A DNA stretch of 32,247 nucleotides, taken from positions 1 through 32,247 of the forward strand of contig NZ_QFRW01000311.1 in assembly GCF_003265355.1 (NCBI RefSeq), in the 5' to 3' direction. The notes under the pieces are model-generated. The model saw nothing but the letters and a program-made list of their open reading frames with translations, did not search any database and was not told the DNA's origin. Below, in pieces: positions 1 to 6,865 of this stretch. The position numbers were made by a program, and so were the translations under genes. The stretch comes from Glycomyces dulcitolivorans. Its GTDB lineage: Bacteria; Actinomycetota; Actinomycetes; Mycobacteriales; Micromonosporaceae. Position 1 is the first letter of the stretch; the number at the start of each line of letters is the position of its first letter.

Positions 1-384
1 ACCGCCCCGGGCGGCCCGCGCCTCGACGCGCCCCCGCCCGCCGGCGGCCCGCAGACCGGCGAGCGCTGGAAGGCCGACGTGCCCTTCGAGGACGAGCCGC
101 ACCGCTCCAAGGAGCGCCCCGTCCTCGTCATCGGCTACTCCGGGCGCGGGTACTGGGTCCTCAAATGCACCACGCAGGCCCCGCGCGAAGCGGAATGGCG
201 CGTTCCGGTCCCGGCGAACCGCTGGGATCCGACCGCCGACAAGGACGGCTACGTCGACCTCGTCCCGTACCACCTCCCGAAGGGCCGCTTCGCGCACTCC
301 TTCGGCCGCCTCGGCGACGCCGGCCTCTACCGCAAGATCACCGGCCGCCTCCGCTGGGAACGCGCCGTCGACTTCACCCGCTGA
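1..384 (+). CDS. PemK/MazF-like protein, 5' end cut off
   Basis: The frame is open from base 1 to the TGA at 382-384, so the true start lies upstream of the window. The visible 127 residues begin with a Pro/Gly/Ala-rich linker. They then carry GERWKADVPFED followed about 8 residues later by KERPVLVIG, which resembles the N-terminal strand pattern of PemK/MazF-like proteins (a W-x-A-x-VPFED-type strand, then K-x-RPxLV). The C-terminal part (RFAHSFGRLGDAGLYRKITGRL) is less typical. No antitoxin gene is visible, but the upstream side is missing. In actinomycetes the region before rsmE usually holds hrcA-dnaJ, so this may be a solitary chromosomal relative and not a working toxin. The family call is from pattern only. 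RNase activity is not established. Confidence 0.5.
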   Translation, partial: TAPGGPRLDAPPPAGGPQTGERWKADVPFEDEPHRSKERPVLVIGYSGRGYWVLKCTTQAPREAEWRVPVPANRWDPTADKDGYVDLVPYHLPKGRFAHSFGRLGDAGLYRKITGRLRWERAVDFTR

Positions 385-389
385 CCGCC

Positions 390-395
390 TAGGCT
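390..395 (+). promoter_or_regulatory. Leaderless -10 box (TAGGCT) for rsmE
   Basis: TAGGCT ends exactly 6 nt before the GTG at 402, which places the predicted transcription start on the start codon. No Shine-Dalgarno sequence precedes the GTG, as expected for a leaderless mRNA. It lies just after the stop of the preceding gene. Confidence 0.55.
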
Positions 396-401
396 GTCCC
401 G

Positions 402-1127
402 GTGAGCGATCCGGTCTTCCTCGTCGACGCCCTCCCGGACGGCGGCGCTTTCACCCTTGACGGCCCCGAAGGGCACCACGCCGCCGACGTGCAGCGCCTC
501 CAGCCCGGCGAGACGCTGCTGCTCGCCGACGGCGCCGGCGGCGTCGCCTCCGCGCGCGTCGTGCACGCCGAGCGCGGCCTCCTGCGCCTGGAGGTCCTCG
601 ACCGGCGCACGCTCCCCGACCCCGACCCGAAGCTCACCGTCGTCCAGGCCCTCCCCAAGGGCGACCGCGGCGAGCGCGCCGTGCAGATGCTCACCGAGAT
701 CGGCGTCGACGAAGTGATCCCGTGGGCCGCTTCGCGATCCATCGTCCAGTGGAAGGGCCCGCGCGGCGACAAGGCCCGCGCCAAGTGGGAGGCCACCGCC
801 CGCGAGGCCTCCAAGCAGGCCCGCCGCGCCCACCTCGCGCACGTCGCCGAGCTCCACACCACCAAGCAGCTCGTGCAGCGCCTGCGCCAGGCCGCGCAGG
901 TCCTCGTCCTCCACGAGGAGGCGACCCTCCCGCTCTCCCGGGTCGACCTCGCCGCGACCGGCGAGATCGCCCTCGTCATCGGCCCCGAAGGCTCCATCAG
1001 CCCCGACGAGCTCGCCGCCTTGGGCGAGTTCGGCGAGCCGGTCCGCCTCGGCGACACGGTCCTGCGCACCTCCACCGCCGGCCCGGCCGCCCTCGCGGTG
1101 CTCCAGGCCCGCCTCGGCCGCTGGTAG
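402..1127 (+). CDS. rsmE: 16S rRNA (uracil1498-N3)-methyltransferase
   Basis: RsmE methylates N3 of U1498 in 16S rRNA on the assembled 30S subunit, using SAM. The 241-residue protein has the family's usual length and layout. An N-terminal PUA-like part (about 1-75, with EGHHAADVQRLQPGE) is followed by a SPOUT knot domain. That domain shows KWEATAREASKQARR (about 128-142), the GPEG loop (194-197) and LRTSTAGPAAL (221-231), which form the SAM-binding trefoil knot. The GTG at 402 is chosen because it gives the family N-terminus and sits 6 nt after a TAGGCT box. The next gene is the HIT protein, as in many actinobacteria. Function is assigned from the family. Confidence 0.93.
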   Translation: MSDPVFLVDALPDGGAFTLDGPEGHHAADVQRLQPGETLLLADGAGGVASARVVHAERGLLRLEVLDRRTLPDPDPKLTVVQALPKGDRGERAVQMLTEIGVDEVIPWAASRSIVQWKGPRGDKARAKWEATAREASKQARRAHLAHVAELHTTKQLVQRLRQAAQVLVLHEEATLPLSRVDLAATGEIALVIGPEGSISPDELAALGEFGEPVRLGDTVLRTSTAGPAALAVLQARLGRW

Positions 1128-1141
1128 CGAGCCCTGCCTCC

Positions 1142-1147
1142 TAAGAT
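1142..1147 (+). promoter_or_regulatory. Leaderless -10 box (TAAGAT) for the HIT gene
   Basis: TAAGAT ends exactly 6 nt before the ATG at 1154 and there is no ribosome binding site in the 26-nt gap after rsmE. This suggests the HIT gene has its own leaderless transcript besides any read-through from rsmE. Confidence 0.55.
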
Positions 1148-1153
1148 CGTCGA

Positions 1154-1507
1154 ATGACCGACACCGACTGCATCTTCTGCAAGATCGTCGCCGGGGACAT
1201 CCCCTCGACCAAGGTCCTGGAGACCGAGCGGGTCCTCGCCTTCCGCGACCTCTACCCCAAGGCGCCCACGCACGTGCTGGTCATCCCCAAGGACCACTAC
1301 GCGAACGCCGCCGAGGTCGCGAAGGCCGACCCGGCCCTGACCGGCGAGGTCGTCGCCGCGGCAGCCGAGGTCGCCGCCGCCGAGGGGATCGACGGGACCG
1401 GCTGGCGGCTCATCGCCAACACCGGCCCGCACAGCGGCCAGGACGTGTTCCACGTGCACTTCCACGTCGTCGGCGGAAAACCGCTCGGACCGATGGTTTC
1501 GGCCTGA
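1154..1507 (+). CDS. HIT-family nucleotide hydrolase (HinT-like)
   Basis: This is a 117-residue histidine triad protein of the HinT/HIT-like branch. Such proteins are purine nucleoside phosphoramidases that hydrolyse AMP-lysine-type bonds. The zinc-type pair CIFC (residues 6-9), DLYPKAPTHVLVIPK (32-46), the conserved SGQDVFHVHFHV stretch and the triad HVHFH (100-104) are all present, so the protein looks intact and catalytic. It ends soon after the triad, normal for this group. Its place between rsmE and phoH is shared with many actinomycetes. The physiological substrate is not known from sequence. Confidence 0.92.
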   Translation: MTDTDCIFCKIVAGDIPSTKVLETERVLAFRDLYPKAPTHVLVIPKDHYANAAEVAKADPALTGEVVAAAAEVAAAEGIDGTGWRLIANTGPHSGQDVFHVHFHVVGGKPLGPMVSA

Positions 1508-1533
1508 AATCACACCGCCGCCTCGATTACTCG

Positions 1534-1563
1534 TTGTCCCTTGTCGCAGCCAGGAACTACGAT
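1534..1563 (+). promoter_or_regulatory. Probable sigma-70-type promoter for the phoH-era operon
   Basis: TTGTCC (1534-1539), an 18-nt spacer and TACGAT (1558-1563) form a plausible vegetative promoter. It would give a leader of about 75 nt before phoH. The leader contains a small GC hairpin (GCGGCC at 1579-1584 with GGCCGC at 1590-1595, GCGAA loop). A role for that hairpin is not evident. Confidence 0.5.
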
Positions 1564-1646
1564 TGGGGCATGGAACCGGCGGCCGCGAAGGCCGCTTGAA
1601 ATCTCTTTGGGGAAGCAGGTGGCGAACAGCCCTCGCGGCGAAGCCT

Positions 1647-2702
1647 ATGACCGACCGCTCTGACAACGTCCAGAAGACCTCGACGATCACCTCCACGATC
1701 ACCGTCGGCGACCAGAGCTCGCTCATGGCCCTGCTGGGCCGCGCCGACGAGAACCTCCGCTTCATCGAGCGCCGCTTCCCCGGCGTCGACCTGCACGTGC
1801 GCGGGGACACCATCACCCTCACCGGCCTCAACGGCGCGCCGCGCGCCGCCGAACGACTCGTGAAGGAGCTGCTCGCCTTGATCGAGAACGGCGAGACCGT
1901 CGACCCCGACATCATCCGGCGCACCGAGAACATGCTCAACTCCGCGCCCGGCGAGCGCCCCGTCGACGTGCTCACGCAGAACATCGTCTCCAAGCGCGGC
2001 AAGGCGATCCGCCCCAAGACCATCGGGCAGAAGCAGTACGTCGAGGCGATCGACAACAACACGATCGTCTTCGGCATCGGCCCCGCCGGCACCGGCAAGA
2101 CCTACCTCGCGATGGCCAAGGCCGTGCAGGCGCTCCAGTCCAAGGAGATCACCCGGATCATCCTCACCCGCCCCGCGGTGGAGGCCGGCGAGCGGCTCGG
2201 GTTCCTGCCCGGCACGCTGTTCGAGAAGATCGACCCGTACCTGCGCCCGCTGTACGACGCGCTGCACGACATGATCGACCCGGGCTCGATCCCGAAGCTC
2301 ATGGAGTCGGGCACGATCGAGGTCGCGCCGCTCGCGTTCATGCGCGGGCGCACCCTCAACGACGCGTTCATCATCCTCGACGAGGCGCAGAACACCACGC
2401 CCGAGCAGATGAAGATGTTCCTCACCCGCCTCGGCTTCGGCTCGAAGATCGTCGTCACCGGCGACATCACCCAGGTCGACCTGCCGAACAACACCACCTC
2501 CGGGCTGCGCGTGGTCCGCGACATCCTCGAAGGCGTCGAGGACGTGCACTTCGCCACGCTCCGGGCGGAAGACGTCGTCCGTCACCGTCTCGTCAGCGAT
2601 ATCGTGAACGCCTACGAGAAGTGGGACGCCGCGAAGGAAGACCATCGCGGACCCGCCGGGAAAGGGCATCGAGGGAACCGTGGGCATCGAGATCATCAAT
2701 GA
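1647..2702 (+). CDS. phoH: PhoH-family ATPase
   Basis: This 351-residue PhoH-like ATPase has an N-terminal KH-like part (about 20-75), a linker, then the P-loop domain. Walker A is GPAGTGKT (145-152) and Walker B is FIILDEAQ (241-248), with [10 protein letters not shown] at 271-280. PhoH proteins are linked to RNA metabolism and, by their fixed neighbourhood with ybeY and era, to ribosome maturation; the exact reaction is unsettled. The ATG at 1647 is chosen because it begins the conserved N-terminus. An in-frame TTG at 1563 would add 28 unconserved residues. The C-terminal tail is His/Gly/Arg-rich ([18 protein letters not shown]), which probably results from its coding overlap of 23 nt with ybeY. 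Confidence 0.92.
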   Translation: MTDRSDNVQKTSTITSTITVGDQSSLMALLGRADENLRFIERRFPGVDLHVRGDTITLTGLNGAPRAAERLVKELLALIENGETVDPDIIRRTENMLNSAPGERPVDVLTQNIVSKRGKAIRPKTIGQKQYVEAIDNNTIVFGIGPAGTGKTYLAMAKAVQALQSKEITRIILTRPAVEAGERLGFLPGTLFEKIDPYLRPLYDALHDMIDPGSIPKLMESGTIEVAPLAFMRGRTLNDAFIILDEAQNTTPEQMKMFLTRLGFGSKIVVTGDITQVDLPNNTTSGLRVVRDILEGVEDVHFATLRAEDVVRHRLVSDIVNAYEKWDAAKEDHRGPAGKGHRGNRGHRDHQ

Positions 2703-3156
2703 GTCCGGCCGCGAGGTCGACGAGTCGGGCATCCGCGCCGTCTCCGACTTCGCACTGCTCGAAATGGGTGTGAACCCGCTCGCCGAGCTCTCGATCCTCA
2801 TCGTCGACATCGAGCACATGACCGAGCTCAACAAGCGCTGGATGGGCGGCACCGGGCCGACCGACGTCCTGTCGTTCCCGATGGACGACGCGATGCCCGG
2901 CCGCCCCGACTCCTCTGAGCCGGGCACGCCCATCCTCGGCGACCTCGTCCTCTCCCCGGAGGTGGCCGAGGCCCAGGCCAAGGACGCCGGGCACTCGACC
3001 GCGGACGAGCTGCACATGCTTACCGTCCACGGGGTGCTCCACATCCTCGGCTACGACCACGCCGAACCGGAGCAGGCCAAGGAGATGTTCGGCCTCCAGA
3101 ACCGGCTGCTCGACTCCTGGCGCGCCAAACGCACTGCCGCCCCGGCGGAGAGTTAG
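2680..3156 (+). CDS. ybeY: rRNA maturation endoribonuclease YbeY
   Basis: YbeY is a zinc-dependent single-strand endoribonuclease needed for 16S rRNA 3' processing and 70S quality control. The 158-residue protein shows PTDVLSFP (60-67), GDLVLSPE (87-94) and the metal motif [11 protein letters not shown], with H117, H121 and H127 as zinc ligands. All key residues are intact. The GTG at 2680 lies inside phoH (23-nt overlap), so translation of the two genes is probably coupled. The next gene begins 6 nt after its stop. The phoH-ybeY-CNNM-era order is the standard actinobacterial arrangement. Confidence 0.95.
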   Translation: MGIEIINESGREVDESGIRAVSDFALLEMGVNPLAELSILIVDIEHMTELNKRWMGGTGPTDVLSFPMDDAMPGRPDSSEPGTPILGDLVLSPEVAEAQAKDAGHSTADELHMLTVHGVLHILGYDHAEPEQAKEMFGLQNRLLDSWRAKRTAAPAES

Positions 3157-3162
3157 GCCCCG

Positions 3163-4470
3163 ATGCCGTACACCCTGCTGGCAGCCGCCGTCGCGCTCAC
3201 CGTCGTCGCCGGGGCCGCCGCCATGGTCGACTCTGCCCTCACCGCGATCTCCCCGGCCCGCGTGGCCGAGCTCGCGGGCGAGCGCCGCCGCGGCGCCGAG
3301 TCGCTGGTGCGGATCACCGAGGACCTCCCCAGGCACCTCAACCTGCTGATCCTGCTGCGCCTCGCGTGCGAGGCCGCGGCGGTCTCGATCGTCGCGGTCC
3401 TGGCGTTCCACACCTGGGACGACTCGTGGACCGCGGTCGTCGTCTCGGCCGCGGTCATGACCGTCGTGTCGTTCGTCGCGATCGGGGTCAACCCGCGCAC
3501 GCTCGGGCGCCAGCACGCCTACCCGATCGCGCTCGCCGTCGCGGGCCCCGTGTCGATGCTCGGCACCGCGCTGGGGCCGCTCGCGAAGGTCCTCATCCTC
3601 CTCGGCAACGCGCTCACGCCCGGCAAGGGCTTCCGCGAGGGCCCGTTCGCGACCTCGGAGATCGAGATCCGCGAGATGGTCGACGCCGCCGAGGCCCAGG
3701 GCACCGTCGACCACGACGAGCGCGACATGATCGCCTCGGTGTTCGCCTTGGGCGACACCGTGGTCCGCGAGGTCATGGTGCCGCGCACCGCGATGGTGTG
3801 GGTGAGCGCGGAGACGCCCGCGGACGAGGCCAAGCAGGTCGCGCTCCGCTCCGGCTTCTCGCGCATCCCCGTGGTCGGCGAGGACCTCGACGACCTGCGC
3901 GGCGTCGTCTACCTCAAGGACCTGGTGCGCCTCGACGACGGCGCGAACCCGCCCGTGGGCGAGGTCATGCGCGCCGTCTCGATCGTCCCGGACTCCAAGC
4001 CCGTGGACGACCTGCTGCGCGAGATGCAGACCGCCCGCATCCACATCGCGGGCGTCGTCGACGAGTACGGCGGCACCGCCGGCCTCGTCACCATCGAGGA
4101 CATCCTGGAGGAGATCGTCGGCGAGATCACCGACGAGTACGACCAGGAGCTCCCGCCCGTCGCCTGGCTCGACGACCGCACCGCGCGCGTCACCGCCCGG
4201 CTCTCCGTGGAGGACCTCGCCGAGCTCTTCGAGGTGGACCTGCCCGAGGTCGACGTCGACACCGTCGCCGGCCTGCTTGCCGCCGAGCTCGGCAAGGTCC
4301 CGCTCGCGGGCGACCGGGCCCGCCTCGCGGGCCTGGAGCTCACCGCCGAGGGCACCGTGGGCCGGCGCAACCGCATCGAGACGGTCCGCGTCGCGCGCCT
4401 TCCCGAGGCCGACGACGACACTCCGGAAGCCGCGACCGCAACCGACGAAAGGCACGAAATCAATGTCTGA
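3163..4470 (+). CDS. CNNM/CorC-like transmembrane protein with CBS pair
   Basis: This 435-residue protein of the hemolysin-like/CorC-CNNM family (DUF21-CBS-CorC_HlyC) is linked in other bacteria to Mg2+ or Co2+ efflux. Membrane segments lie at about 3-24, 60-83, 90-108 and 121-149. A short helix, SEIEIREMVDAAEAQG (165-180), leads into two CBS motifs: the first at about 203-260 (VREVMVPRT), the second at about 265-322, ending in the hallmark DEYGGTAGLVTIEDILEEIVG. The CorC/HlyC C-terminal domain follows at about 333-410. It starts 6 nt after ybeY and its stop overlaps the next gene's ATG. Transport is inferred from the family. 'Hemolysin' in older names is not supported. Confidence 0.88.
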   Translation: MPYTLLAAAVALTVVAGAAAMVDSALTAISPARVAELAGERRRGAESLVRITEDLPRHLNLLILLRLACEAAAVSIVAVLAFHTWDDSWTAVVVSAAVMTVVSFVAIGVNPRTLGRQHAYPIALAVAGPVSMLGTALGPLAKVLILLGNALTPGKGFREGPFATSEIEIREMVDAAEAQGTVDHDERDMIASVFALGDTVVREVMVPRTAMVWVSAETPADEAKQVALRSGFSRIPVVGEDLDDLRGVVYLKDLVRLDDGANPPVGEVMRAVSIVPDSKPVDDLLREMQTARIHIAGVVDEYGGTAGLVTIEDILEEIVGEITDEYDQELPPVAWLDDRTARVTARLSVEDLAELFEVDLPEVDVDTVAGLLAAELGKVPLAGDRARLAGLELTAEGTVGRRNRIETVRVARLPEADDDTPEAATATDERHEINV

Positions 4471-4801
4471 CCTGCACGTCGACGACCTCGACGCCGAGGA
4501 CGCGAAACTCGTCACGCTGGCCCGCGGGGCCGCCGGACGGGTCCAGCGGACCACCGGCGCGGCCGTTCGCGACGGCATCGGCCGCACCTACGCCTCGGCG
4601 GCGGTCGAACTCCCGTCGCTCCGGCTGACGGCCCTCCAGGCCGCCGTCGCGCAGGCCTACGCCGCCGGCTCCGACAAGCTCGAAGCCGTGGTGGTCTTCG
4701 GCGCCGAGTCCGACGAGGAGGGCCTCAAAGCCGCGAGAGAGATCACCGCGGACGTGCTCGCCTACACCGTCAACCGTAAAGAGGTGAACCGTCTTGCCTA
4801 G
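4463..4801 (+). CDS. Cytidine-deaminase-fold protein lacking the catalytic zinc motif
   Basis: The 112-residue protein contains the strand-helix pattern GRTYASAAVELPSLRLTALQAAVAQA (about 40-65), which matches the central part of actinobacterial cytidine deaminases. However, no HAE-type motif and no PCxxC zinc motif exist; the protein has no cysteine at all. It is also shorter than an active CDA (about 130 aa). It is therefore probably a non-catalytic relative retained at this syntenic position. Its ATG overlaps the CNNM stop by 8 nt and its end overlaps era by 8 nt, so it is translated within the operon. A structural or regulatory role next to Era is only a guess. Confidence 0.7.
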   Translation: MSDLHVDDLDAEDAKLVTLARGAAGRVQRTTGAAVRDGIGRTYASAAVELPSLRLTALQAAVAQAYAAGSDKLEAVVVFGAESDEEGLKAAREITADVLAYTVNRKEVNRLA

Positions 4802-5693
4802 CAACGATTTCCGTGCAGGCTTCGCCTGCTTTGTGGGCCGCCCGAACGCCGGCAAGTCCACGCTCACGAACGCGATCATGGGCCAGAAGATCGCCATCAC
4901 CTCGAACCGGCCCCAGACCACCCGGCACGTGGTCCGCGCGATCCTGCACCGCCCGGACTCCCAGCTCATCCTCGTGGACACGCCCGGCCTCCACCGGCCG
5001 CGCACGCTCCTGGGCGAGCGCCTGAACGACCTGGTCCGCCAGACCTGGTCCGAGGTCGACGTCATCGGCCTGTGCCTGCCCGCCAACGAGAAGCCCGGCC
5101 CCGGCGACAAGTTCATCACCGGCGAGATCGCCAAGCTCGGCGCCAAGGTCGTCGCGGTCGTCACCAAGATCGACCTCGTCTCCAAGGACGCCCTGGTCCG
5201 CCACCTCACCAACGTCGCGGCCCTCGGCGAGTTCGCCGACATCGTGCCCGTCTCGGCCAAGACCGGCGACAACCTCGAAGAGCTCGTCGGCGTCCTCTCG
5301 GGCCACCTGCCCGAGTCGCCGCAGCTCTACCCGGACGGCATGATCTCCGAAGAGCCCGAGCGGGTCATGATGGCCGAGCTCATCCGCGAGGCCGCCCTCG
5401 AAGGCGTCCGCGACGAGCTGCCCCACTCCCTCGCCGTCGTCATCGAGGACGTCGAGGACGAGGACTCCGACGGCGGCCCCCGCAAGAAGATCTGGGCCGA
5501 GATCTACGTCGAGCGCGACTCCCAGAAGGGCATCGTCATCGGCAAGGGCGGCGACCGCCTCAAGCGCGTCGGCACCAAGGCCCGCAAGGGCATCGCCCAG
5601 CTCATCGGCGGCCGCGTCTACCTCGACCTCCACGTCCGCGTCGCCAAGGACTGGCAGAAGGATCCCAAGATGCTCGAACGCCTCGGCTTCTAA
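4794..5693 (+). CDS. era: GTPase Era
   Basis: Era is the essential GTPase that binds the 3' end of 16S rRNA and checks 30S assembly. The 299-residue protein has G1 GRPNAGKS (15-22), the QTTR switch I region (41-44), G3 DTPG (62-65), G4 TKID (124-127), G5 SAK (154-156) and a C-terminal KH domain with GIVIGKGG (246-253). The TTG at 4794 is supported by the ribosome binding site AGAGGTGA 8-15 nt upstream and by the family N-terminus. It overlaps the previous gene by 8 nt. An acidic insert [11 protein letters not shown] (218-228) sits between the GTPase and KH parts. It is the last gene of the operon. Confidence 0.96.
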   Translation: MPSNDFRAGFACFVGRPNAGKSTLTNAIMGQKIAITSNRPQTTRHVVRAILHRPDSQLILVDTPGLHRPRTLLGERLNDLVRQTWSEVDVIGLCLPANEKPGPGDKFITGEIAKLGAKVVAVVTKIDLVSKDALVRHLTNVAALGEFADIVPVSAKTGDNLEELVGVLSGHLPESPQLYPDGMISEEPERVMMAELIREAALEGVRDELPHSLAVVIEDVEDEDSDGGPRKKIWAEIYVERDSQKGIVIGKGGDRLKRVGTKARKGIAQLIGGRVYLDLHVRVAKDWQKDPKMLERLGF

Positions 5694-5774
5694 CCGGTCA
5701 AACCACCCGTGACGGCGCTCACCGGACCCGCCGTGGATGGTCACCCCCGCGTCATGTACTCTTAAAACATACGA

Positions 5775-5851
5775 CGCGGGATAGAGCAGCTCGGTAGCTC
5801 GCCAGGCTCATAACCTGGAGGTCGGTGGTTCAAATCCGCCTCCCGCTACCA
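5775..5851 (+). tRNA. Initiator tRNA-fMet (CAT anticodon)
   Basis: A full 77-nt cloverleaf with encoded CCA can be folded, with anticodon CAT at 5809-5811. Initiator hallmarks are present: an unpaired first position (C1 against U72) and A11:U24 in the D stem. The anticodon stem reads CCAGG/CCTGG, so position 29:41 is A:U, whereas initiators usually have three G:C pairs at 29-31:39-41. The TTCAAAT T-loop is normal and the T stem contains one G:U pair. A TACTCT box at 5757-5762 could be its -10 element. A strong terminator follows at 5861-5892. Confidence 0.95.
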
Positions 5852-5860
5852 CGTAAGGAC

Positions 5861-5892
5861 AATGGGTCGGATTCTTCGGAATCCGGCCCATT
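5861..5892 (+). terminator. Intrinsic terminator after tRNA-fMet
   Basis: Two 14-nt arms (AATGGGTCGGATTC at 5861-5874, GAATCCGGCCCATT at 5879-5892) pair with a single G:U and are closed by a TTCG tetraloop, which is exceptionally stable in RNA. The stem is followed by GGCGTTTT. It lies 9 nt after the tRNA. Confidence 0.85.
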
Positions 5893-5987
5893 GGCGTTTT
5901 CGGCGGGTTTTTCGGGGGCGGTCGGGGCGTGGTTGAGCTGTTACCCTGAGGTGCGAGTCACCCCCCATGTCTTGAAGGACCAGTGCC

Positions 5988-6755
5988 TTGATCGCCGGCA
6001 TCGTGTCGAGTGTGGCGGCCACGATCATCATCTGGGCCGCTGCGAAGTCGTGGGACCACCGGGATCATGTGGTCGCGTGGGCGTACACGTTACTGCTGCG
6101 GGCCAGAGTGCGGGTGTCGGTCGCGGCGCTGCTGCGGATGGAGATCGACGGCCGGTTCGTGGTGTTCCAGACCAAGCGGACGCCGGGGACGTACGGGCCG
6201 CCGGGCGGGGTGTTCAAGTTCCGGGAGTCGGCGCGGGCGGTGCTGGACCGGTTCCAGTTCGAGGAGGAGCGGCAGCCGCAGGACCCGAAGTCCGCGTACC
6301 GCGACCTCCGGGGGTTCATTCCGGCGGTGTCGATCGGCGGGTTCCTGCACTGGATCTCGTCGGGGAACGACCGTGAATCGTCGAGTGAATGCCTTCGGCG
6401 CGAACTGGTGGAGGAGCTTTCGGAGATCGGCTTGATGGAATTCGCCGAGTACGTGCCGAATCTGAACTTCAGGCCGGTCCGGCGGATCGTCGAGGCGCCG
6501 CGGAAAGTGCCCGGATGGGGGTACCGGCAGCTCAGGCATATCGAGGTCCACGATTTGGATCTTGAAAGCGAAGGCGCGCTTGAATTCGTGAACGACATCC
6601 GAATCGCGGGCGAGGCCGGTGAAAGCGGACTGCTGCTGGTGAGCCCCGACGACATCAATCACGGGCGCCATGAATTCTCGATGCTGGGGTCGCAGACGTG
6701 CTATCTGATTCGCAATCGCAAGCTGCGACAGGACCCGCCCAGAATGGCAGGATGA
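5988..6755 (+). CDS. Membrane-anchored SMODS-associated-type NUDIX protein
   Basis: This 255-residue protein has one N-terminal membrane helix (about 2-20, IAGIVSSVAATIIIWAAAK) and a NUDIX domain from about 42. The pattern VSVAALLRMEIDGRFVVF, GPPGGVFK (70-77), DLRGFIPAVSIGGFLHWISSGNDRE and the core RELVEE (138-143) resembles the SMODS-associated NUDIX family known from nucleotide-centred conflict systems. In the NUDIX box the first Gly and the final Gly are replaced, but E130 and the REL-VEE residues are kept, so hydrolysis remains possible. The TTG start at 5988 is supported by GAAGGA at 5974-5979 and by the membrane helix that follows. GC is visibly lower in its 3' half. No SMODS/CD-NTase gene is in the window. 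It heads a same-strand cassette with the next three genes, 110 nt away. Confidence 0.7.
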   Translation: MIAGIVSSVAATIIIWAAAKSWDHRDHVVAWAYTLLLRARVRVSVAALLRMEIDGRFVVFQTKRTPGTYGPPGGVFKFRESARAVLDRFQFEEERQPQDPKSAYRDLRGFIPAVSIGGFLHWISSGNDRESSSECLRRELVEELSEIGLMEFAEYVPNLNFRPVRRIVEAPRKVPGWGYRQLRHIEVHDLDLESEGALEFVNDIRIAGEAGESGLLLVSPDDINHGRHEFSMLGSQTCYLIRNRKLRQDPPRMAG

Positions 6756-6865
6756 GTCGGGTCTGATTCCGTTGTATCGCATGGAATCACGGACTGCCAC
6801 CGCGTTGGTTTCTGTGCGACAATGGCTGCTCACCCGATCCCCGCGAACGATTCGGGAGGCCCCTC

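Noticed and set aside
1563-1646. Upstream TTG start for PhoH.
   Set aside because: The added 28 residues look like untranslated leader, and the TTG overlaps the -10 box of the likely promoter.
389-2098. Long antisense open frames over rsmE-phoH and similar ones elsewhere (e.g. 2593-4587 minus, 9294-10454 minus).
   Set aside because: They are low-complexity Arg/Ala/Pro or Gly/Asp/Val products of GC-rich third positions opposite well-supported genes.
4463-4801. Active cytidine deaminase.
   Set aside because: The zinc-binding and proton-shuttle residues are absent.
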